DNA from: a bacterium
Lineage (GTDB): Bacteria; Spirochaetota; Spirochaetia; JABEVK01
Reading direction: 5' to 3'
Assembly (NCBI GenBank): GCA_021782055.1
Contig: JAJXVP010000083.1
Coordinates: 1-10,322, forward strand
DNA length: 10,322 nucleotides
In this document: positions 7,230-10,322 of the stretch, piece by piece
Position numbering within the stretch: the first letter of the stretch is position 1
How the letters are laid out: each line of letters begins with the position of its first letter
Notes under the pieces: generated by a model
Databases searched by the model: none
What the model was told of the DNA's origin: nothing
What the model saw: the letters and a program-made list of their open reading frames with translations, nothing else
Program-made: the position numbers and the translations under genes

Positions 7230-8121
7230 GGCTAACACGGCCTCCTTGAGGGTCAAGGGGAGTCACGAGCAAACGGGCCCCCTTTTGAAATCGGGCTAAA
7301 AGCGACTTTACCTGTGAAACTAAGGCTTCGGGTACCAAAGTATAAACCCCTTCACCAAACATGAGCATAGCCGGCGTAAACCCAGCCGCTTCTAAGGTTT
7401 GAACCACCGGCTCGAGAAGGGGTGTCAGCAACCCCGTGCGGCGGGTAAACTCACTAGCCAAAGCCAAGTAGCGTTCTGGTGTGGGGTTGGCTTTAAACTC
7501 GTCCAGCAAGACCAAGCCCGCGCTGTTGATTTTTGAACGCAAAGCCGGTTCTTTTAAAAGCCTTGCGGTCGACAAGGGCCCAAACACCAAAAACACGGCA
7601 CGCCAAGACTCCTGAAACGGCACCGATACGACTTGCCCCGTGCCAGGAGCACCGGCTGCGGCCCGGATTTCCATTCCACCAGACAATTCGCCGATAACCG
7701 TCCCCAGGCCTGTGCCGATTTCTAGCTCGGCTAGGTGTGCCAGGGCCGCCGCCTCTTCGGTTGTCAACGGAGACCCACAAAGGGCATTGAGCGCCAAAAC
7801 CAACGACAGCGCTCCCGCCCCCGAGGTTCCAAAACCACAGCCTACTGGTAAAGCCGAAGTCTGCGTGATCAAGAGCTTTTTTTGGGGCAAACCGGTATGC
7901 TCAAAAAACAACCTAACCACGGCGCGTGAAACCGGAACCTCGGCCTGAGGATGGCCATCAAAAACGTATAAATCTTGTGCAGACTCAGCGACTCGCGACG
8001 TTACGCCCAGGGCAACACAAAACCCAGCCCCCAAAGAGCCTTTACGGCGGGGGTCCGCGTCTTCATGAATGGAAAAAAGACCGGTGACGTGTCCCGGAGA
8101 AAAGGCCTCGGCTTCATTCAT
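7219..8121 (-). CDS. Archaeal-type pantoate kinase (GHMP kinase family)
   Basis: A 300-residue GHMP-superfamily kinase of the pantoate kinase family (COG1829), which phosphorylates (R)-pantoate with ATP to 4-phosphopantoate. Seen: AFSPGHVTGLF (5-15); the GSLGAGF segment (28-34); the GHMP phosphate loop LPVGCGFGTSGAGALS (91-106); AHLAELEIGTGLG (128-140) with Glu132; and the closing glycine-rich FGEGVY (255-260). Adjacent phosphopantothenate synthetase and panB confirm the role. An oddity: the usual GLGDV of this family reads GLGTV here, so a normally conserved acidic residue is Thr141; the DNA reads cleanly in frame. The start is ATG 8121 with AAGGA 7 bases upstream; an upstream TTG at 8148 would lie within the promoter region. 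This is the first gene of the operon. Confidence 0.92.
   Translation of the reverse strand: MNEAEAFSPGHVTGLFSIHEDADPRRKGSLGAGFCVALGVTSRVAESAQDLYVFDGHPQAEVPVSRAVVRLFFEHTGLPQKKLLITQTSALPVGCGFGTSGAGALSLVLALNALCGSPLTTEEAAALAHLAELEIGTGLGTVIGELSGGMEIRAAAGAPGTGQVVSVPFQESWRAVFLVFGPLSTARLLKEPALRSKINSAGLVLLDEFKANPTPERYLALASEFTRRTGLLTPLLEPVVQTLEAAGFTPAMLMFGEGVYTLVPEALVSQVKSLLARFQKGARLLVTPLDPQGGRVSHVL
7241..7247 (-). promoter_or_regulatory. Ribosome binding site of the phosphopantothenate synthetase gene
   Basis: A full AAGGAGG on the minus strand, 11 bases before ATG 7229 and inside the last codons of the pantoate kinase gene. It lies within the extended TTG frame, so it argues for the ATG as the real start. 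The spacing is slightly long, which is common in coupled genes. Confidence 0.6.
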
Positions 8122-8137
8122 CAAGTAATCCTTGTTT

Positions 8138-8166
8138 ATAGTAGTCAAAAGCCTGGCTTTTGAAAA
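8138..8166 (-). promoter_or_regulatory. Candidate sigma70-type promoter of the CoA operon
   Basis: On the minus strand, a -35-like TTTTCA (8166-8161) and a -10-like TACTAT (8143-8138) are separated by 17 bases, upstream of the pantoate kinase start. Transcription would begin near 8131-8133, leaving a leader of only about 10-12 bases, with the Shine-Dalgarno at its very 5' end. That is a weak point of this call. No better pair was seen in the 96-base divergent gap. Confidence 0.35.
8145..8163. promoter_or_regulatory. 19-base perfect palindrome, candidate operator in the divergent gap
   Basis: TCAAAAGC and its exact complement GCTTTTGA flank a three-base centre CTG. The palindrome fills the spacer and part of the -35 of the candidate CoA promoter. 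It also lies 55-73 bases ahead of the divergent secreted-protein gene, so a bound regulator could affect both. It does not match the Rex consensus. Confidence 0.35.
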
Positions 8167-8203
8167 GTCTCATGAATTTTGGCGAAATTTCCGATGACAA
8201 AAG

Positions 8204-8209
8204 AGGAGG
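8204..8209 (+). promoter_or_regulatory. Ribosome binding site fixing the GTG start of the secreted SPOR-like protein
   Basis: AGGAGG within AAGAGGAGGT, 8 bases before GTG 8218. Starting here leaves a clean signal peptide; the upstream TTG (8179) and ATG (8194) in the same frame would put charged residues first and leave this site inside the gene. Confidence 0.7.
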
Positions 8210-8217
8210 TGCCCACG

Positions 8218-8751
8218 GTGAATGGTGTGATCAAACTTCTGGGAATGGCAGGTTTTGTGCTCGCCTCAGGGGCGTTGCCGCTGTTCGCGGATTCGCCGAC
8301 CGTTGCGTTAGAGCCAACAAAAACGATTATTTACCCGAACCCAGCCGATATTATTCCCGCTCCTCCGCCCAAAAGCCCTGCAACCGCGCCCTCCCCTCCC
8401 GCTAACTCGACGTCCGGGAACTCTATTCCCACTGCGTCTACCCCAGGTAGCCCGCCACCCGGTACAGCAACCTCGGCACCAGACACAGCAACGGGGTCCC
8501 CCTTAAAACACCTTAGCTCACTTTCAAATGGCTGGTACCTCCGCTGGGGCCCGTTTAAAGACCGCTCAGCTGCCCTTGCCGCCTACCCCGCCCTGCAAGC
8601 GGCTTTCAGCGAACCCGAATTCAGCCAAGCGGTTTGGTCCCTCCAGCAAGTAGGCTTGCAATGGACTCTTTTGGTCGGACCTATTCCCGAAGCCGCTCTG
8701 GGTCGAGCACTGTGGGCACAACAGGCACCTTCCGGGTTGTACCGTCCCTAG
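8218..8751 (+). CDS. Secreted SPOR-like domain protein with proline-rich linker
   Basis: A 177-residue exported protein. From the GTG at 8218, residues 1-24 form a signal peptide: one lysine, the hydrophobic core LLGMAGFVLASGALPL, and likely cleavage after LFA before DSP. Residues ~48-95 are a Pro/Ser/Thr/Ala-rich linker. Residues ~106-172 (GWYLRWGPFKDRSAALAAY ... WTLLVGPIPEAALGRAL) have the repeated W.L..GPF / W.LLVGPI pattern of a SPOR fold. SPOR domains bind denuded peptidoglycan at division sites, so a periplasmic wall-associated role is likely (inference). No membrane anchor other than the signal peptide is seen, unlike FtsN- or DamX-type proteins. Longer frames open upstream, but AGGAGG at 8204-8209 sits 8 bases before this GTG. 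It is divergent from the CoA operon and convergent with the YaiI/YqxD gene. Confidence 0.8.
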   Translation: MNGVIKLLGMAGFVLASGALPLFADSPTVALEPTKTIIYPNPADIIPAPPPKSPATAPSPPANSTSGNSIPTASTPGSPPPGTATSAPDTATGSPLKHLSSLSNGWYLRWGPFKDRSAALAAYPALQAAFSEPEFSQAVWSLQQVGLQWTLLVGPIPEAALGRALWAQQAPSGLYRP

Positions 8752-8768
8752 CGACACCTATGGTCGCT
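8750..8768. terminator. Small inverted repeat at a convergent gene end; weak terminator candidate
   Basis: AGCGAC (8750-8755) pairs with GTCGCT (8763-8768) around a 7-base loop. It overlaps both stop codons of the converging secreted-protein and YaiI/YqxD genes, which are only 6 bases apart. There is no real T-run on either side, so termination efficiency is doubtful. Confidence 0.3.
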
Positions 8769-9231
8769 TTGGGTAGCCTGTTGCTTTGAGTAACCGGTGA
8801 AAGACTTTATCCCACGATCGGACGAACGCTTCCCACTCTTTTTTTCCCCAAATGCCTGTGGTATCGGCCTGTAAACCCGAAGCCCTTAAGTCAGCCATAA
8901 AATTGCGGACCGAGAGCCGTTCGCGAACATTTTCACGGGTATAAATCGTACCACGATCATTGATCACCACGACCCCCCGCTCGACCAGCCGTGCTGCCAG
9001 GGGAATATCGCGTGTCAAAACCAAGTCTCCGGGGAGAACTTGTTCGGTCAGCGCGTCATCGGCAGCTCCTTCTTCGGAGCCCACCACTTGCAGAATCACG
9101 CTTTCTGGCTGATCAAAAGGAATGGGGCGGTTAGCAACACAAAAAAGAGGAATGCCGTAACGTTGACAGCTTTTTGCGGCGAATTCGCGAACAGTCCGGG
9201 GACAACTGTCACCGTCAAGATAAACTTTCAT
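8758..9231 (-). CDS. YaiI/YqxD family protein (DUF188/UPF0178)
   Basis: A 157-residue cytoplasmic protein of the widespread YaiI/YqxD family, whose biochemical role I do not know; its fold is thought to be PIN-like. Matching segments are VYLDGDSCPRTVRE (3-16; the family usually reads DADACP), the central GSEEGAADDAL, GDLVLTRDIPLAARLVERG (74-92), and NDRGTIYTRENVRERLSVRNFM. Acidic residues in the first and third motifs are where a PIN-like nuclease would hold metal, but catalytic activity is not shown by the sequence. The ATG at 9231 has AAAGGG about six bases upstream; a TTG at 9249 is also in frame and less likely. It stands alone on the minus strand between two plus-strand genes. Confidence 0.9.
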   Translation of the reverse strand: MKVYLDGDSCPRTVREFAAKSCQRYGIPLFCVANRPIPFDQPESVILQVVGSEEGAADDALTEQVLPGDLVLTRDIPLAARLVERGVVVINDRGTIYTRENVRERLSVRNFMADLRASGLQADTTGIWGKKEWEAFVRSWDKVFHRLLKATGYPKRP

Positions 9232-9322
9232 GCAAAACCCTTTTGTCAATAAAATGCTCCAGAAGCCACCTTTTTTGCAAGGTCAAGTTTTCAAGGGCAA
9301 ACGTTTACAAGTGACTGCAAAG

Positions 9323-9351
9323 TTGACAGCATACCTGAAGCACCCTATGCT
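9323..9351 (+). promoter_or_regulatory. Sigma70-type promoter for the PUD-GGDEF gene, predicted leaderless
   Basis: A consensus -35 TTGACA (9323-9328) and a -10 TATGCT (9346-9351) are exactly 17 bases apart. A start site about seven bases after the -10 falls at 9358, the A of the ATG. The gene has no Shine-Dalgarno at useful distance, consistent with a leaderless mRNA. Confidence 0.5.
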
Positions 9352-9364
9352 TCAGGTATGCTGT
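9326..9364. repeat. 39-base perfect inverted repeat over promoter and start codon
   Basis: ACAGCATACCTGAAGCA (9326-9342) and its exact complement (9348-9364) flank a five-base centre CCCTA. It begins inside the -35, covers the -10, and includes the ATG of the PUD-GGDEF gene. The likeliest reading is a DNA operator for a dimeric repressor. If transcription starts upstream, the same arms would form a 17-base-pair hairpin hiding the start codon. The nearest T-run (9379-9384) is too far away for an intrinsic terminator. Confidence 0.8.
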
Positions 9365-10322
9365 GGTTACTTCGTCGTTTTTTAATCATCTTGTTCTTGA
9401 CCACTCCCCTGTTGGCGTTTTCTCAAGCCACAGGGTCCTATTTTATAGTTCATTATCACCGTGATGACAGCAATTATTCGGGCTGGGGCCTTCATGTGTG
9501 GGGCGACCAAGTAGAGCTTCCCCGCGCAGTAACATGGGATACTCCCCTCATGCCCGATGGCCGCGACAAATTTGGAATTTTCTGGAAGATCCCGATCAGT
9601 CCCGCCGCCAACAGCGTACCGTTTATTATCCACCACGGAAATACAAAAAACACCCCGGCTGATGTGATTGCCGACCTAACAAAAACTGGCTTAGAAGTCT
9701 GGGTGTTACAAGACGACCCAACGTTATACACCAGCCCTCCCCCTGTCAAAGTAGCGAATGTCACGATTCCGGGTGAAGCACCCGTTATGTCAGGCGAACA
9801 TCCGGCTCACTCCACACCGAAGCCCGCAAGGAATACTGAACCAGAAGCGCAGGCAAAGGCTCCATCTCGATTAGTATCGAAAGCCCCCGTTCCAACAGTT
9901 CAAACCGAAAAGCCCCCAATTTTAGAGCTCCAGCAGGAGGCTAGCAAGGCCCAGGCGCAAGTCCAAGCTTTGGAACAGCAACTAGCTACCCAAAAGCAGA
10001 TTCAACAAAACTCCTTGCCACTCAAGGTAGTGCTTTTACTGGGGCTAGGAGCGCTAGTCGTTATCCTTGGCCTGTCTTGGTTTACTCTCGTTTTGTGGTT
10101 GAAAAGAAAAAAACCTGTCACTCAGGCTCAAGAGCCAGCCACGCCGGACGGGGCCCTAGATGATCTAACGGGCTTACCCACCAGGGCGACCTTGCTTCAG
10201 GCCTTAGAAAACGCTTTGGCGCGAGCGCAACGCTACAACCGCAAGGTAGGCGTCTTGTTCATTGACTTGGACCATTTTAAACCCATTAACGACACCTTGG
10301 GGCATAAGGCTGGTGACTATGT
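9358..10322 (+). CDS. PUD/CBM41-like sensor diguanylate cyclase (GGDEF), truncated by window end
   Basis: The frame from ATG 9358 stays open to the window edge (321 residues seen). In order: a signal peptide (~1-24, [21 protein letters not shown]); a pullulanase-associated PUD/CBM41-like domain (~29-128) with [35 protein letters not shown] and [13 protein letters not shown]; a Pro/Ala/Glu-rich linker; a predicted coiled coil (~188-217, Gln/Ala/Leu-rich); a membrane segment (~222-247) followed by KRKK; then the first half of a GGDEF domain from DDLTGLPTR (268-276) through [20 protein letters not shown]. The GGDEF signature itself is past the edge. PUD domains bind alpha-glucans in pullulanases, and GGDEF domains make cyclic di-GMP, so this looks like a receptor coupling glucan binding outside the membrane to c-di-GMP inside (inference). 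No ribosome site precedes the ATG. Confidence 0.88.
   Translation, partial: MLWLLRRFLIILFLTTPLLAFSQATGSYFIVHYHRDDSNYSGWGLHVWGDQVELPRAVTWDTPLMPDGRDKFGIFWKIPISPAANSVPFIIHHGNTKNTPADVIADLTKTGLEVWVLQDDPTLYTSPPPVKVANVTIPGEAPVMSGEHPAHSTPKPARNTEPEAQAKAPSRLVSKAPVPTVQTEKPPILELQQEASKAQAQVQALEQQLATQKQIQQNSLPLKVVLLLGLGALVVILGLSWFTLVLWLKRKKPVTQAQEPATPDGALDDLTGLPTRATLLQALENALARAQRYNRKVGVLFIDLDHFKPINDTLGHKAGDY

Noticed and set aside
9326..9384. The long hairpin plus the T-run at 9379-9384 as an intrinsic terminator
   Set aside because: The T-run begins 14 bases after the stem and lies inside the signal-peptide codons of the next gene; the promoter elements overlapping the stem fit an operator better.
1..10322. 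CRISPR arrays, tRNA or rRNA genes, insertion sequences
   Set aside because: No regularly spaced repeats, no tRNA or rRNA signatures and no transposase-like reading frames were seen.

Overview
The window is a compact, gene-dense bacterial segment with almost no non-coding DNA. Several genes are of clearly bacterial families: a YbiT/YkpA-type ABC-F ATPase, the redox repressor Rex, an RNB-domain ribonuclease, a secreted SPOR-like protein, a YaiI/YqxD-family protein and a membrane diguanylate cyclase. I cannot name the lineage from sequence alone. Start codons are mixed (ATG, GTG, possibly ATT) and Shine-Dalgarno sequences are generally strong.

Layout. The 3' end of the ABC-F gene (+ strand) enters from the left and converges on a long minus-strand gene train. 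A GC-rich inverted repeat lies between them. Read in the direction of transcription, from about 8121 down to 560, the train is: pantoate kinase, phosphopantothenate synthetase, panB, an MfnA-like PLP decarboxylase, coaBC, rex and an RNB exoribonuclease. The first five genes overlap or abut and look translationally coupled. Rex follows after about 51 bases and the RNase after about 9. Divergent from this train is a small secreted protein with a proline-rich linker and a SPOR-like C-terminus. It converges on a YaiI/YqxD (DUF188) gene. At the right edge, a plus-strand gene encodes a signal peptide, a pullulanase-associated (PUD/CBM41-like) domain, a coiled coil, a membrane segment and the start of a GGDEF domain. 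It is cut by the window end.

The main discovery is the five-gene CoA cluster. It does not encode the usual bacterial route of pantothenate synthetase (PanC) plus pantothenate kinase (CoaA/CoaX), nor the usual aspartate decarboxylase PanD. It encodes the route known from Archaea instead: PanB makes ketopantoate, pantoate kinase makes 4-phosphopantoate, phosphopantothenate synthetase joins this to beta-alanine, an MfnA-type decarboxylase probably supplies the beta-alanine from aspartate, and an archaeal-looking CoaBC takes the product to 4'-phosphopantetheine. Ketopantoate reductase and the last two steps (CoaD, CoaE) are not in the window. The cluster is joined to Rex, an NADH/NAD+ sensor.

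The second discovery is the PUD-transmembrane-GGDEF gene, which suggests a glucan-sensing cyclic-di-GMP synthase. Its start codon and a good sigma70-like promoter are embedded in a perfect 39-base inverted repeat.
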